Shown: piece after piece, positions 1 through 13,051 of the stretch
How the letters are laid out: the number at the start of each line of letters is the position of its first letter
Position numbering within the stretch: position 1 is the first letter of the stretch
DNA from: Chionis minor
Lineage: Eukaryota > Chordata > Aves > Charadriiformes > Chionididae
DNA length: 64,000 nt
Assembly (NCBI GenBank): GCA_013398295.1
Contig: VZSF01006717.1
Location: forward strand, 1,493,472-1,557,471
Direction: 5' to 3'
Program-made: the position numbers and the translations under genes
Notes under the pieces: model-generated
What the model was told of the DNA's origin: nothing
Database searches by the model: none
What the model saw: the letters and a program-made list of their open reading frames with translations, nothing else

Positions 1-434
1 AACAACCTTCCAGCAAGACAACCAGACGAAAAGGTTGCCTTAAAAGCTTCTTGATGATGGAGCTTGCTGTGTTTATGAAGTATGTGACAGGACACACTCG
101 CCTGTAATAGCAGGGGATTGGAATTGTCAACCGGGGACGAACCTTCCAGCCCTTTTCCTACCATGAGCTGGCTGAGACGTTGCAATTAAACGCAGCACAA
201 CGGCTGTTAGTTGGGAAAGCTCTAAAAATACAGTCAGGCGCACACGTGTGGGTGAACTCTATCAATGAAATAATAACAGCAGCCAGCGTAGTGTGAAGAA
301 AGCAGGGAGCAGAATAGAGAATTGCTGTACAATAAGAGAGGGGAAGGCAGCAGGCCAGTTTCTGGACACAGACCAGTATCTTGTGATGCATTGTGTTTAG
401 AAATCAATCGTTCCATGAAGCTTAATTCTTGTGT
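1..434. other. Single-copy non-coding DNA
   Basis: I see no gene, repeat or RNA here. The short open frames on both strands overlap one another and show no recognisable domain. Confidence 0.6.
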
Positions 435-459
435 AAAAAAAAAAAAAAAAAAAAAAAAA
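435..459 (+). repeat. Poly(A) tract, 25 A
   Basis: There is an uninterrupted run of 25 adenines. CR1 LINEs end in an 8-bp repeat, not poly(A), so this is not a CR1 tail. It could be a simple A-run or the tail of a processed retrocopy, but the 400 bases upstream show no retrocopy that I recognise. Confidence 0.9.
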
Positions 460-2739
460 GATTATTTTGAGTTCAAATGTCTGTCATCTCAGCTAGGTTT
501 GCAATGCCTTTCCAAGAGCTGAAATGATCTCAGCTGAAAGGGCTGATCTACGTATAAGATGTAATAAAAGGTAAAAAGACAGATTCATCTCCAGTGAAAG
601 GTCAGTGAAATTTGTCACACAATTAAAACTACTTTATTTCTTTAGAAATCATCTGAAACCAGCCCCTCTAACTCTGCACTCTTTCCATTCTGCTCACCGC
701 TTCCTCTTGTCTTTATACTACAAGAATGACCCTCCTGCCTTCCAGACTTTGCTGAAGTTTATATTCATCTAATTAAACACTGCATCGTGCAGCTCTCAGC
801 ACTAAAAAAAAGTAAGCCTGGGTTTCTTTTTTCCCCCTCTCAATGAGAAGTGTCCTCAGGGAAGACAGCATGTCTATGTCATGAAGGGTGGGGGCAGGCA
901 GTAAATCCCATCCATGATGAAAAGCATGTCCTCAGCAGCATGTGGAGTGGGGCGAAATAGGCTCCTGAGGCCCCACCACTGGCAGACCTCATCCATCAGT
1001 CAGCTGGGGGCTGTGACCCACATTGGGAAGAGCTGAGGGCAGGATCGGCACAGGTAGATGCAGAGCTCCAGCTCCGAGCTAGGCTGGGGGGAAGCCCACC
1101 TGCCTCCCCAGTGGTGGCAGGGGTAACAGGGAGCAGAGTTAACGAGTATCCCTTTAAATAGCCAGCCAAGACCTAGGTGATTCTGCAGAGCCACCTCCAG
1201 TGTAGCTGGTCCATGGCAGATTGCAGGCATCTAATACTTCTCGAGACCTTCTATGACAACAGAAGGAGCAGAGTAGCTCCCTGCTCCCTGGTGAAATAAC
1301 ACAGCCAGGTTTTTGGTGATGCAGGCACGGTTTCCCCTATGCGCACAGAAGCAGGGGAAAGGAGGGCAAGGGCAGATGAGCTACATGTGACCCACTTAGT
1401 GAGAATGAAATGCCAAGGAAGGTGGACAAACCCAAAGCAGACTACCATATCTGAGGACAGAATACTACCTTCCATTTAATGAGGTGCATCTCTGATTTGA
1501 ATGATCAACACTCAGAGGAATTCACATGCTAATGGGTTCAGAGAGCAATGTCCCCTCCTCAAGAACCTAGGATGAAAGGGAGGTCTTGCACATAGAGATG
1601 ACCTGTCCAGCAGGCTGACTTCATTTCTGACCATCCAGGGAAGAAGGTGGCTTTTTGTTCTCTCTGCTTTGTCCTCTGTTAGTATTTGCTTTAGGTTCTT
1701 GTCAAAACAAGACCAGCCTCTTGAAGTGCAGCACACGCTCTGTCCTGTTTGGTTTTGCAATGTTTTGTTTGGCTACTAGCAACTTGTTCATCAGAAGAAA
1801 CTATACTTCCTCGGTCAATGCTCTAAGAAATCCTCTCCTGTAACAGCAGTGATCTACAAAGCCCACCCTGCCCACCAGACACCAACAGAAAGAAAATAGC
1901 TGAACACACCACCCTTCTCACAAAATGAAAATTGGGAGAAGCTGTGCAGGAAGTTCCTGGCATCAGCTTATTGGGGAACAAGAGGCAGAAAATGTCTGCT
2001 GCATTAGGAAAAAGTAATTGTCCACGTGGTCCAATACCAATCTACAGCTAACAGTAGTGGATGTTTGAAGGGAAGGTGCAAAACTCTTCCTAATTGACCT
2101 AAATACCACACCAGGAGGGATAACTTTGCCCCTTTCATGGCTGATTATCTCATGCCCTGAAGCTGGGCATTGATAGTGCTAGTGATTTTATCCTGGCTAG
2201 CCTGGGCTTTGAAGCCACATGTATTGCTAGTGTTCTCTATTGTAACTGCAGATGCTTTTATTCATGCTTTATTAAGATGCGGTCCATTCTCTGAGTTACA
2301 GCAAGGGTAAATTTAATGCCATGTCTATCACATGTCCAGTCTAAACTGTTTGCCTTAATAACATCCTAGAAAAAGTATTTCCTTTGATCCTTTCAAGTCT
2401 ATCTTCTCACAAGAAAGAGAGTCTCTTGATTCTGTTTTATGGGAAAGGGAAGCAGGAGTGCTGGTTGGAGTCACCTGCATTACTGTGTACTCCTGCCTCC
2501 TCTCCTTATGCTCTCATCCAAGTTTAATTGCCCTGACAATATTTTCTCCTTGTATCAGAGCTCTTCTTCCCTTCACACCTCCTGCATTTTGTGGCTCTCT
2601 GGATAGACATACTCTATTACCACAGCTCAGTTCTCTTAGGAGCAAGGTGATTTGTGGTCCAGCCACATTCAAGCCTTTCATACTGGAGGTTGTCTGAGGT
2701 CCCTGCCTCAGGGACTTAGCTGCTGCCTTATATCACATC
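460..2739. other. Single-copy non-coding DNA
   Basis: No feature is recognised. Open frames at 1000-1230, 1251-1475 and 1512-1760 on the minus strand are short, lack family motifs and do not connect through plausible splice sites that I can defend. Confidence 0.55.
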
Positions 2740-2880
2740 ATGAACTGCCTGTTTGTCTCTCTGCCACCTGCTGCATCTGGTTCTAACTTCACTTGGGAGC
2801 TCTTTGAGGACAGAGCCTGTCCTTTACCAAGCACGTGTCCCACATTTAGTCCCATGGAGCACATCATGGATCCCACAGCA
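2740..2880 (+). repeat. Possible fossil SINE tail (amniote-wide type)
   Basis: The stretch around 2797-2870 (GAGCTCTTTGAGGACAG, then CTGTCC, then a loose match to AGCACATTTAGT) resembles the 3' part of old amniote SINE-like repeats, whose consensus has 'agctctttgggacagggactgtc...cctagcaca'. The match is from memory and diverged. A similar but separate piece lies near 41.7 kb. Confidence 0.35.
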
Positions 2881-3228
2881 CAGGCTGAGTGGGTTCCCTT
2901 GCTAATATAACACAGGCAAAGACAGCTCTATAATAGGCAGCACATTCTCTTTGCATAAGCAAAACCACTGGCAAATACAATAGGATCAGGAAGAAGCCTT
3001 CTGAATGAAGTTGCGTTTTACTTAATATCAATGATGCTGGCACCAATGCAAATAACATATTCTTTATTAAGTTCTAAGCACTTCCAATTGTGTCTCATCC
3101 TATTTGCCTGGTCAGTTTTTTATAACAATTGCTCTGTTTCGAAAGAGAGATTGAAATGATTCCTTCCCAGACATATGGAACTAATTCTGCAAGTGTGTGT
3201 TCGTGAATAGACCTGAACAATTATTATT
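2881..3228. other. AT-rich single-copy DNA
   Basis: No gene is seen. The stretch is moderately AT-rich and free of recognised repeats, and it leads into the stem-loop at 3229-3257. Confidence 0.5.
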
Positions 3229-3257
3229 TTTCCAGAGAATAATACATTCTCTGGAAA
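3229..3257. promoter_or_regulatory. Perfect stem-loop, 12-bp arms, 5-nt loop
   Basis: The left arm TTTCCAGAGAAT (3229-3240) and right arm ATTCTCTGGAAA (3246-3257) are exact reverse complements around the loop AATAC. Each arm also carries a TTC-N4-GAA element (TTCCAGAGAA and TTCTCTGGAA), the spacing reported for STAT6-type sites. It is not followed by a T-run and sits in no transcript that I can see, so a terminator role is not supported. Function is unknown. The inverted repeat itself is read directly from the sequence. Confidence 0.75.
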
Positions 3258-3327
3258 TGTGGTTTTAGTTGTCCTGAAACTATTCACACAGTATTAGTAC
3301 TGCATTTCCTGAATGATGCTAGCTGGA

Positions 3328-3360
3328 AAGAAAAAAAAAAAAAAAGAAAAAAGAAAAAAG
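3328..3360 (+). repeat. A-rich simple repeat
   Basis: A 15-A run is followed by AAAAAAG-type units. It is low-complexity sequence with no transposon body recognised upstream. Confidence 0.85.
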
Positions 3361-6300
3361 GGATTAGCTTCACAAATCTGCAAGAGGAGGTAGTGCTCTT
3401 CAGATTGCACCGCTGTGTCTAGTCTCAGGAGTGTAGGATACCCAGGTTAAACTCCCACTCGGCAAGGGAAGATGCAGCCCTGCCCCTCAGCTGCCTCGAG
3501 CATGGCTGTGGGCAGCAGGACACAGAGAACCCCCCCAGGCTGTGAGAGTGGCTCTCGGTCTCCCCTCTCTCCTGTTGGGTTCTTCTGACATAAATCTCAT
3601 AGTCCCTCCCACACGGAAGGGAATGTGTGCATCCCATCTCCTAGGACAGTGCCATAATCCAACAGGATGGAGAGGGATGTCTTCTGGCTGAATCAGTATT
3701 TCAACGAGAATATCTTCAGCAGGAAAAGGTGCAGAGGTAGAGAGCAGCCTGTCCCAGAATCCCTTAGAGACTGGGACCCCAGGGCAAGGGGTATTGCAGC
3801 CCCATGCCGAGGACCGCTGCCTGACTCCAAGCAGGGACTTCAGCCGAACCTAGCCTTACACCAGGCTCCAGGGCCTTGGGAGATGGGCATCTCTTATTGC
3901 CCTCTATAACAGATAAAAGGCTGCAATGGCAATAACTGCGCCTTCCTCATGCAGTTGCATAACTCACCCCCTCTTTGTCTTTGTTTGCATGTGTCCATAG
4001 CTAAGCATTTCATTTTGAATCACATGGAACATTTTGTGTAAACTGAAAACAATAAGACTGATCCCCCTCCTCTGCCTGTGAGTTAAACCCCCAAAAATTT
4101 ACATTTGTTTTCCTCTGAATCTAAGTTATTTTCCAGTGAGGTTGCCAAGCTAACAATCATTTCTTCATGCAGCTCCAGAGATGAAACAAATGCATCCTCT
4201 CCCATACCTACCTGATTCCCAATGAGAAACAGGGCAAGAGGCCCACAAAACAGTACAGCTTGGCTTAGCAGGAAAAGCTGTTGCCGATGTCTGCACAATA
4301 GGCACGAAGCTGAATTTCAGGGATGCTGGAGCAAAACATGTGTGGCCTTTTTGGGGCGGGATTTTGCTGCAGAATCCAAGGTGCCTGACCGATTTCATAG
4401 TAGTCAGTACAGCTGGGAAGATGGAGATGATGTGGGGCTAAACTGAAAAATGGGGATTTACAGGAAGGGTAGTACCTCTTTCCTCTTGCTCTGCTGAACT
4501 GCAGTAGGAGATCCCGATGCCCTCTCCACTTTCTTTTTCCACCACAGTGACATAAGATCCCTCAAGAGCCACCTCTGAGTGTAATTCATTAAGTTTACTC
4601 CCCAGTTCTTTTGATCAGGCATGCAAGGGATGCTGCACCCCTCTGTGAAGCTGCTGGACTGTGCCATCCTGAGGTTTTTATTACACCTTTTGGCTAGCAG
4701 ATGCAATCTTTGCAACCAGAAGCCATTTTTACTTTTCAGGGCAGGGTTGCACTTTGCAGAGGAGAAGGACTGTGAAAGCAAGGCATTAAACTGGCTGAAG
4801 GGATAAATAACACTCTAAACCAAAGGGCAGCTGCAATTACTTTCACTGTTCTAATCAACGCCCCCAATGTAGGACATCAAAGCAGGGCAAATCGAGCACA
4901 GAATTCAACACGTCCCTGAACTCAAGGCTGCATGACAGGATAGAAAATCTTGATTGTATTTCACAAGCTGAAAAATCTCAGACCCGCCCTCAGAGGAGGA
5001 CTGGCCCTGAAGGCAGGAAGACACGGTGGGACATGCTGTTCTCTGTGACTCCAAAGGGCGATATTCCTGCTTTCATATGTCCCACACTCATGTGAAATCT
5101 CCAGTGAAGATGATAAAAGCTTTGAGAGTGGGACACAGCTTCTTTTGGTGGACTTCCCATGGTTAAGCCAAAAGCTGAAGGCAAGAGGCACTGAAGAGTG
5201 AGGATGAATGGGAATGCTCTTCCTTGACAGTGTTGGTGGAGCTCTGACCCCACCACTGAATGGGAGAGCTTGGAAATAAGCTTGTTCCATTGACATGGCT
5301 CAGAGGGATTATCTCTTTCTTGACCTTACAACCCTATGGATGATGAGCTTACCAGGTGCTTTTATCTAGCCCCAGCTGACGCTGCCAAGGAGTTTTGTCA
5401 GATCTGCCGCTGTTGAGGGGAATACCATCGGATGGATTCTCCATGCCCATTCTGTTTTATAAATGACTTGGACAATGTGGCTTTCACACCAGGCAATGGG
5501 GCTTTCAGGCTGAGAGTCAGGGGAGGAGGACTAAATGAACCCACACTCACGGTCCAGTCTGGTGTCCAACAGGAACACGGATCTCAGTAGCTGAAAGGAG
5601 AGCTGAACCTTCCAACTGAGGCACAAACGCCTACTATAACTACATATAAAGGGTCTAAGGATGAACAAATATAACAGCCATTCAGGTTTAAATGCAGTGC
5701 TCATGAAGAGAGATGCGGCTGTAGTCAATCTAGATCTAACGTCCATCATCAGAGCTTCCAAAGCAAAGGATGGGCTGTCAGAGGAGCTGAAAAACAAGCA
5801 CTGGCCACACTAAACCACCTACCATGCTGCCTTAAGAAGCCTTCCTGAAGTTCTCAGGTGTACAGCACTGAAAGTGCATTTTTCTGTGTCCACGTGGTCA
5901 GCAGAAACTATGCCTAGGCCAAAGAAAAGGTAGATGTAAACACACACTGGCTAACTTCTCGGACCCCCGTGTAGTTCAGGCAAATCATCCTCTTAGCTTC
6001 TCATGTACACATTGATAATAACAGTAAATAACTACAATATAACCGTCCCTGCCAAACCACAGGCAATCTGCTTCCTTGTAATTCATCACAGCAGCAGGTC
6101 CATTCTCTTTCCCCTGTTACACTCACGGTGGAGAAGGGAACCATATTGCCTGGCCAGAGTGGGTTTAGACAGTAATCAAGATACATCCACAGTCTGTTGC
6201 TGTTTGGGAGTCACACATGCCCGTATGTATCGCATCTGCATAGCCAGCATTTCCCTTTGAATGCCGTGGGCGTGATTTAATCCCGATGGGTTAGTTCAGT

Positions 6301-6590
6301 CTTTTAAGGCACCCTTCAGCTGTAGCGGCAGCTCCTAACCCTGCTAGTGAATCCCAGCAAAGCTGTTTTTTTAACACGGACAAAGTTGCATGGTTATTGC
6401 TTTTGTTACAGTAAATGTAGTGCTGGCAGCACATTGTGCTGAACAGACAGCCCAGGAGCCTTAAGTCCTCTTTATCTCCGGGAGTGCTACACCACCAGGA
6501 GAGGCAGCATTAGCTTCCACTACAGCGACCTGTCAAGTTGCCTCAGCCTGGGCTCAGCAGGGTCACTTCCAGGAACAAGGAGATAATTCA
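3361..6590. other. Single-copy non-coding DNA
   Basis: No gene, CR1 or SINE is recognised. Overlapping minus-strand frames at 4961-5296 and 4990-5256, and others nearby, have no recognisable domain and are treated as chance openings. Part of 6001-6420 looks like slowly evolving DNA, but this cannot be shown from one sequence. Confidence 0.5.
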
Positions 6591-6879
6591 GCCATTATGA
6601 CCCCGTCCAGCTCTCCCGTTCTTTGATAAGCCTCCTAACAAGGGTACCAATTAGTGCCAAGTGTGATGGGGGATTTTGCAAGGCAGGCACCTGGGAGCCG
6701 AGCTGAGCCGGGGAGTGCTGGTGGCCGTCAGCACTGCATCGTGAGGTTCTTCCCCTCGGCACTCGCAGGCGAAGGGGTTCGGGGTGGTTTCTGGGGAAAA
6801 CCCCATCGTGGCAGGAGGTGCAGGGAGAACTCCAAGGCATCTTTTCTCCAGGCCGGTACTGAGCTCCCGTTCTCTTATT

Positions 6880-7340
6880 GTGTTTAAGACACTTCATTTC
6901 AGATAAAAATCAGGCTCAGAGCACTTTGCTATCACAAAGGGTCCCATAGAATATTTATGGCCTGTTTTAGCAAAGAATAAGATGGTAGCTCTTACATCCT
7001 CGCCACATGTCCCTCTCATCTCTCTAAATCTCCTCTATGCTGTTTTATTTGGATAACGCGGCATTCACAACATGCTTTCCATTATTATTTGCTGCTGTCC
7101 AGCTGTTCAGTGTCAGGCTTCGCTTCAGGCTTCTTTTCTCTCCAGGCATGTGTCTTTCTTTGCACATTTGATTCACTGATGTGCAGCGTACGCTCCGGGG
7201 CAGCTTTCTTTCATGGGCAAGCACCGGACTAATAGATGATCTCAGGAATGATCAGATCAATTCATTAACCTTCTGAATAAAGTTCTCTATTGATACAGCC
7301 CCTCTTATCAGGGAAGCCTCGGGTATTATTTATTCCACAA
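6880..7340. promoter_or_regulatory. Conserved-looking non-coding block (candidate enhancer)
   Basis: The block is repeat-free and balanced in composition. It holds clustered AT-rich binding-site-like words (AATATTTATGG near 6950, CATTATTATTTGC near 7080, TATTATTTATTCC near 7324) with scattered CpG and no coding signal. Conserved enhancers in bird gene deserts often look like this, but the call is an impression and needs alignment to another amniote. Confidence 0.2.
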
Positions 7341-7674
7341 AGTGGAAACACTGCTCTCCCCCTCTCCCACCCTGCCAAGGTTACGGCCTTACGTCAGCCC
7401 CAGCTGCGGTGACCTTGAGGGTACAAACCCTTTGGAAGCGCTGGGCTTTTTCCCCGTTGGGGCGTGCATGGGCACAACTCCCAAGCTGCGTGGTGAACTG
7501 CACGTCTCACTGCACTTCACATAGACGGGGCTCCCCGTATATATTTGCTCACAAATTATTGGTCTTCTCTTGCTGTAGCATCAGCAAGATGTTTGGCATC
7601 AAAACAGCCTTAGTTCAGTGGGCTTGCAAGCCTGGGGCTGAAAAGGTTTGGATTTGCCTATAAGGGAGAGCTGG

Positions 7675-7858
7675 AAAGAGGTTGCCGAGAGAGCTTATGG
7701 AGTTTTCATCTATCATGGAAGATGTTTAAAAAAGAAATGGATGTGTCCCTGAGCAACCTGCTCTAACTGACCCTGCCGTGAGCAGGTGGGTTGGTCTAGA
7801 TGATCTCCAGAGGTGCCTGACCAATTCAGCCACGCTCTAGATGTGGGATTCTGCGACC
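7675..7858 (+). mobile_element. CR1 LINE, decayed 3' end
   Basis: This stretch aligns by eye to the end of avian CR1 elements. In order it shows: a GAGAG..TTATGGAGT block matching the final ORF2 codons; GTCCCTGAGCAACCTGCTCTA (7747 onward); GTGAGCAGGTGGGTTGG; CTAGATGATCTCCAGAGGT; and a degraded tail with GGGATTCTGCGA. All are in the expected CR1 order on the plus strand. Only the last ~180 bases remain, which is typical of CR1's 5' truncation. The tail no longer has clean 8-bp units, so this copy is older than those at 37.5 and 40.7 kb. Confidence 0.88.
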
Positions 7859-9555
7859 TGGCTGAGTGTGTTTTCAGGTGAGGAGAATTAGAGGCAGCAG
7901 GACAGAGGGAATTTACGGGATTAGAAAGGGCAAAGCAGCCCCAGTTCAGGAGTGACTCTCCCACTGTTTCCTCCAGAAGGCACATCCTCTGGAGAGAGGA
8001 GACTGCAGTGCAAAGCCAGAAAGCCTAGGGCAATGGTCTTGTGAGGCCTGGAGACACGTATGTTTGCAACCCAGCCCTGTCTGCCCGCCTCTCCTCTTCA
8101 AATCTGTCAGCTTAATACCTCACAAAAGTCTACAGATTTCTCCCTGCCCCTATTGTAATTACTTGGATTAGCACCGAATCAACTTTTTCAGCTGTAATAT
8201 GTGAGAGACACACAAGGTTTTGTTCTGTGCCTATTTGTTCTTCTATTTATTCAGTACATTGAAGCCCATTAGCTAGATCATCATTCACTACGGTCTTTCT
8301 TCTTCCTGTTACTCTAATGATCTCCAAATGTCATTCTGAACATTTTGGTCACAGTTGCCAGTTGTAAGGCTCCCGGAAAGTTCTTGGCACTTTGCAACTA
8401 GCAAAAGCTAGCAGTGTCCCAGCTTCCTATTGATCCTTTTGAAGAAAGGAAAGAATGTGTATTAATCACAACTCTCTTTTCCTGACAGGGGAACTTCCCT
8501 GCTTCCAAGGTCTGTGTGGTTGTTGGGGGAAGGAAGCTTGTTCTCATTGCTGCCCTTCTGAGGGTATGAATGAGAACAATTGTATTTTTGGGTGGTATTT
8601 TCATAAAGCAGAATCTTTCTCTGGTTTTTGGCTTGTTGGGGGGCGGGGGGTGTGTTTTTTTCCTTGCCATAATTTTAGCATGAAAAAGGAAGTCAGTCTG
8701 CCCAGATGGAAATTAATTTCACTGAAACAAGCCATTTTTATGGCGCAAAAGGTAACATTTCTGGTAACATTAGCCAGGTTTTTCCTGCTACATTTTCATG
8801 GAAATTTCCTCAGGAAATTACATTTCCCCAGTTTGTTTTGCTATGGAAAGCTACTGGTAGCAGCTGTCAAAGAAAATTGCAAGAACCCACAAATATTGTC
8901 ATTTTCAAAGGCAAACATTTGCAAAGCATAAAGTAAAGGCATGGAGTTAAGCCATCCCTTTGGAAGAGTTCCCGTTGGCTAAGGTACTGCTGCTAGTGAA
9001 GTGCAACTACTCACACCTTTTCTTTATATCGTGGCACACCTATTTTTCCTTCCTTGACATTATTGTTACTGTAGTAACTGCAGTCCCAAAACAAGTGCAG
9101 GAACCTACCTGCTACACATCGGACAAATGTGGGTAAACTCACTTTTTGTCAACTCTTGTACTTCCATTCACTTCCCCTTGGATTATCACCTGGGGTACGT
9201 TTGAGGCCATGTTTCATTTCCTCTCTGAGGTTTTTTGTCTTTGAAATAACAAGTTATAACCCACCCACCCCTCAAACCAGAAATGGTATTTGCCTTGAGC
9301 TTTCAGTGTTCATGAGCTGCCATTTGAGCTAGAGCAGTCTTCTCCCTTTCACACCCCCCCACTCCCCTGTACCTTTAAATAAAAGAAGCGATCTTTGAAC
9401 AAGCACCTGATTTCAGCACCTACAAATGCGAAATATTGTAGAAGTCAACAATATGTCGTCGTGAGCTGATCGCCCAAATGCCAGACGTTGGGTTTGTAGG
9501 TGTACTTCAGGAGTTCAGCACAGTGACATCCCAGAACATGTCCAAATCCCCCGGT
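7859..9555. other. Single-copy non-coding DNA
   Basis: No recognised gene or transposon. There is a G-rich run near 8638-8650 followed by a T-run. A direct repeat of GGTAACATT occurs twice, three bases apart, at about 8751-8771. The 158-codon plus-strand frame at 8455-8931 has no recognisable domain and is poorly supported as a gene. Confidence 0.5.
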
Positions 9556-9613
9556 ACCTCAGTCCACCATCCCATGTGAAGACACCTCAGTAGTCCTCCA
9601 TCCCATGTAAACA
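9556..9613 (+). repeat. Short tandem duplication, about 30-bp unit
   Basis: Two imperfect copies lie head to tail. ACCTCAG occurs at 9556 and 9584, and CCATCCCATGT at 9567-9577 and 9598-9608. The second copy has a 3-base insertion. It is a two-copy local duplication of no known function. Confidence 0.75.
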
Positions 9614-12531
9614 CAGCATCTAAGGCAAATTAGCAAAGTTAGCAGGAATTTTCTCAGTTGCTTTAAGAGCTGTACAGTCTATAGGGTAATGGATTCAAGC
9701 AGCAGGTGGATATAGACTCACCAAAGGCCCAGCATGAAGTCCCTCACTTGAAGTGTCCATAACTTGAAATTTATGATCGTGGTGCCAGAAGACAAACATG
9801 CATCTTCTGTCAAGGCTTGTGTGAATGCAGGAGAGAGAGGGATTTGGGGAGGCGGGAAGAGAGAGGCTTATGTGTCAGAGTCCTGTAGGACAGCTGTGTA
9901 ATACCCGCTCTGAGAAGCTGCAAAACTCCTTAATGAGTCTGCCTGCTTTCTGTTGGGCAGCCACCAGGTCTCTGCCAAGACAAAAAAAAGAACACAGGCT
10001 GTATGTCTCAGATCTGAGGGATGATTTTTTGAAATTTTTTGGTCCCGTGTGTTTTTACTGTGGTACAGTGTAAGTACACAGGCTCTAGGGAGGAATTTGT
10101 CCAGGAACACAAGGTGGAAAACCTCAGTGTTTCTGAGAAGATATGCAGGGGTTATCACTATATGAGGGACCCTCCCTTCAGTGTTGTCATGGTAAGGACA
10201 ACATAGGACTGTAAACACCATAGGCTAAACATCTCTGCATGAAATTAAACGGCTGTGCATTATCTGGTGAAGAACAGCTGAGAAATTCAGCTGGGTTGGC
10301 AAAGAATGGCGTTCAAATTTTGAGCTCCAGCCTTAATCCTCCCTTTTGGACAGGCAGCTGAAGTCTTTCAGGATGGTACTGGAATCCAAAAACATAAGAA
10401 AGATAAAAGTGTGCCTTGAAGAAAAAGCAATTTCTGGCTGCTGCAATGCTTGTGAACTCGCAGCCACAACACAGGTAGGGAGCACAGAACTGATGAAGCA
10501 CCTGGACATGATAGTGCCATGGTTTCAAGGGTACCGTTAACATACACAGATGAAGATGCTTTGTTTAGGAGACAGGTTGTCAGAAGTGGGATTGGAGAAA
10601 GGTAGACTCCTTACAGCCTGAAGGGCGTTTGAAAGACAGTGTCACCAGCTGACCTGAAATAACTATACCCCATGGCAATTTCCAAGGGAGACTTGGGGTG
10701 ACGATGGTCTGTTTATCAAGTAGCATTGATGGGAGGCCACATCTTTAGAAGGACAGTCCCACTGAGTTCTGAGCTGAAGCTGGGGCCAGTGGTGACGGCT
10801 AAACTCTCCAAGCTTACTACCCATGCAGACACTTCAGAAGACGTTCGCACCTTCAACCCTTTCACAAGCACCATGATAAGCAATCCCATCTTTGCAGAGC
10901 AGGAACATGTGGCAGCTCTAGCCACTCTGAGAAGAATTGTTCAACTTCTCCATTAGAAATACAGTTACCTTTCCTCCTGCTAGTGAGGGAACGGGACACC
11001 TCTGTCCTAGGACTTATGGGGAAAACCTAGTAAACAACAACACTTCAATAAGAGTAAGAGAAAACACTTTTGGCAGTGCTGGGACATTTGCTATAGCAGG
11101 ATTTACTATTAGCTTAGTAAGATTAAAAGGGATCAGACTTGTTATGTGAGTAAGAACTCAACGTAAACTTGAAAGTTCTTTAGCACTTTAGTCCTCCTGC
11201 CTCAGGTGTAAGTCTGCTGGGGTCCACAAAGATGCCCTTCCCTTTGTCCTGTCACTCATCCTACAGATTGCGGTGACATCCAAGTGTGGGCAGGGCAGAA
11301 TAGAGCTGGTGATGCATCTGGGCTGGCTGCTGCCAGGCGTAGGCATGCCAGTCAACAGCTGCGTAGGCTATGGGCTTCCTCCAGGCTAGTCATCCCTGTG
11401 ATTTCCAAGTGGACCGGTGTTTGAGAGGATGCCCAATGAGTTTGTACAGGGAGACATCACTCCTCCTCCCCTCCGCAAGCTGGCTGCAGGCAGGTCTGCC
11501 CTGCTGTGATAGCACATTTCAGATTGTCTGACCTTCTGCAGTCTGGTTGTTTTGGCTGTGCAGCCTTGGTTTATATTTGGTCTGGGCTGGCTTTTGCTTT
11601 GCAGATCAGGTGGGAGGGTTTAACATTGTGTTTCTGGGGATTTGGGGATTTCTTCTCACTTGCACTCTCTCTCCCTCTTTCTCTTATTTCTCAATGATTT
11701 CTCCAGCTGGGTCAGGTTGATCTGTGTGGGATCCTGGCAGTGCACCAGGATGTAGCATAAGCAGGGCTTGTAATGTTGGTTGCCGTGTATACTCACTCAT
11801 TGGGCTGCTTGGGAGCTGAAAACCTTTTACAAAACAGCAGATCTGTCCCCACTGAGGACACTTACAGCAAGTGAAATGAATACAAAGCTCATCGCAGGCA
11901 AACCTCTAGGTGTCTCTCAGTCAGAAAATGTACCAGGATATATGCAGCCACACTGCAGCCTTCTCGCTCTCATGGGAGATCAACACCAATTGTATTCGGC
12001 TATGCTGCTTCTTTCTACAGGTTATTTTACATTAGCTGCACTTTGTAGATGTGAATCCATCCTCAGTCACATACAGAGGTCCAAGTGATCTTTCCAAAGT
12101 CCTCCCAGCCCCGATTTTCCCCTCACTTTCTAGCAATTCTGGTTTGCTGGGTTATGGCCTCTTCTAGACCTCACGCTCCCACCAGCACTGCCGGGTGATC
12201 CAGCATAGTAGCAGGGGCAGCTGGGCAATCACATGAAGACAGCTCGGTTCCTCTTGGCTACTTCCCAGGGCTGTTCCCAGGAACAGACTTCACAGGGGGA
12301 GCCTTTGAATTGAGAAATTATTTTCTTTGGGATGCTCCCATCAATTCCTGTGTACCATTGCCTGCTCCCTTCCTTGATGGGAAGGCCAGCATGAGTGCTC
12401 TGCTCGCACAGATCCCCTGGGAGCTTCTCCAAAGCATCCATGAGGCATTCAAAGCAGCAACATAGATAGTGTCTGCAGAGGGGTGGAGATCGAGGTCATC
12501 AGAGGAGTGGCTCAAAGTCTTGCAGCAAGTT
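9614..12531. other. Single-copy non-coding DNA
   Basis: No recognised gene or repeat. Between 10716 and 11149, frames are open on both strands in partly overlapping positions (76 and 70 codons on plus, 69 on minus). None resembles a known domain and no clear exon boundaries enclose them. Confidence 0.5.
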
Positions 12532-12549
12532 CACCAGGTTAACCTGGTG
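12532..12549. other. Perfect 18-bp palindrome
   Basis: CACCAGGTTAACCTGGTG is its own reverse complement. The centre is GTTAAC. It could be a dyad protein-binding site or chance. No neighbouring feature gives it a role. Confidence 0.7.
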
Positions 12550-12613
12550 CTGGTGCCCAAGGAGAGCCAGAGGATGCTGGGGGGCAGCATGCCAAGGCTG
12601 CCTTTCCCAAAGG

Positions 12614-13051
12614 TTAAGCAGACATAGGATGGAGCTTGCCAGGCACTCCACACATCCAAAAGCCAGTTTTTAATTTGAGATATTTTCTAATGCCCGCTGT
12701 ACTCTGGGGAACGCAGCCCCGGCAGAAGGCATGAGCCAAGCGTGGAGTCCTCCTGCCACGCAGCCCTGTACCGCTGTGCCCAGCAGAGAAAAGGGACATT
12801 GTGCTTGCCGGGAGCACCACGCCAAGGAGGAAGCAGCCTGGCCAGAGCACAGCAGGCAGCCTGCAGCCAGCAGCGTGCTCTCTCCAGGGCACCCATGGAT
12901 GTGGTTGGAAGGGAAGAGTGCAGTGGGGAGCTCCCCACGCACCTCCGTGACAGCTTCCACCTTGCATCTCAACCTTTCTCTCTACATTCATAATGTGCAA
13001 GACGGTGTGCAGGAAATGGGGTCCCAGCAGCCCCCCAGGGACAGGTGACAT
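12614..13051. other. Stretch open in several frames, no gene recognised
   Basis: Five frames of 80-145 codons overlap here, three on minus and two on plus. Openness in many frames at once reflects GC-rich composition with few stop codons, not selection on one frame. No domain, signal peptide or homologue is recognised. Confidence 0.5.

Noticed and set aside
10716..11149. Adjacent open frames as exons
   Set aside because: No domain and no credible splice pair; frames are open on both strands.
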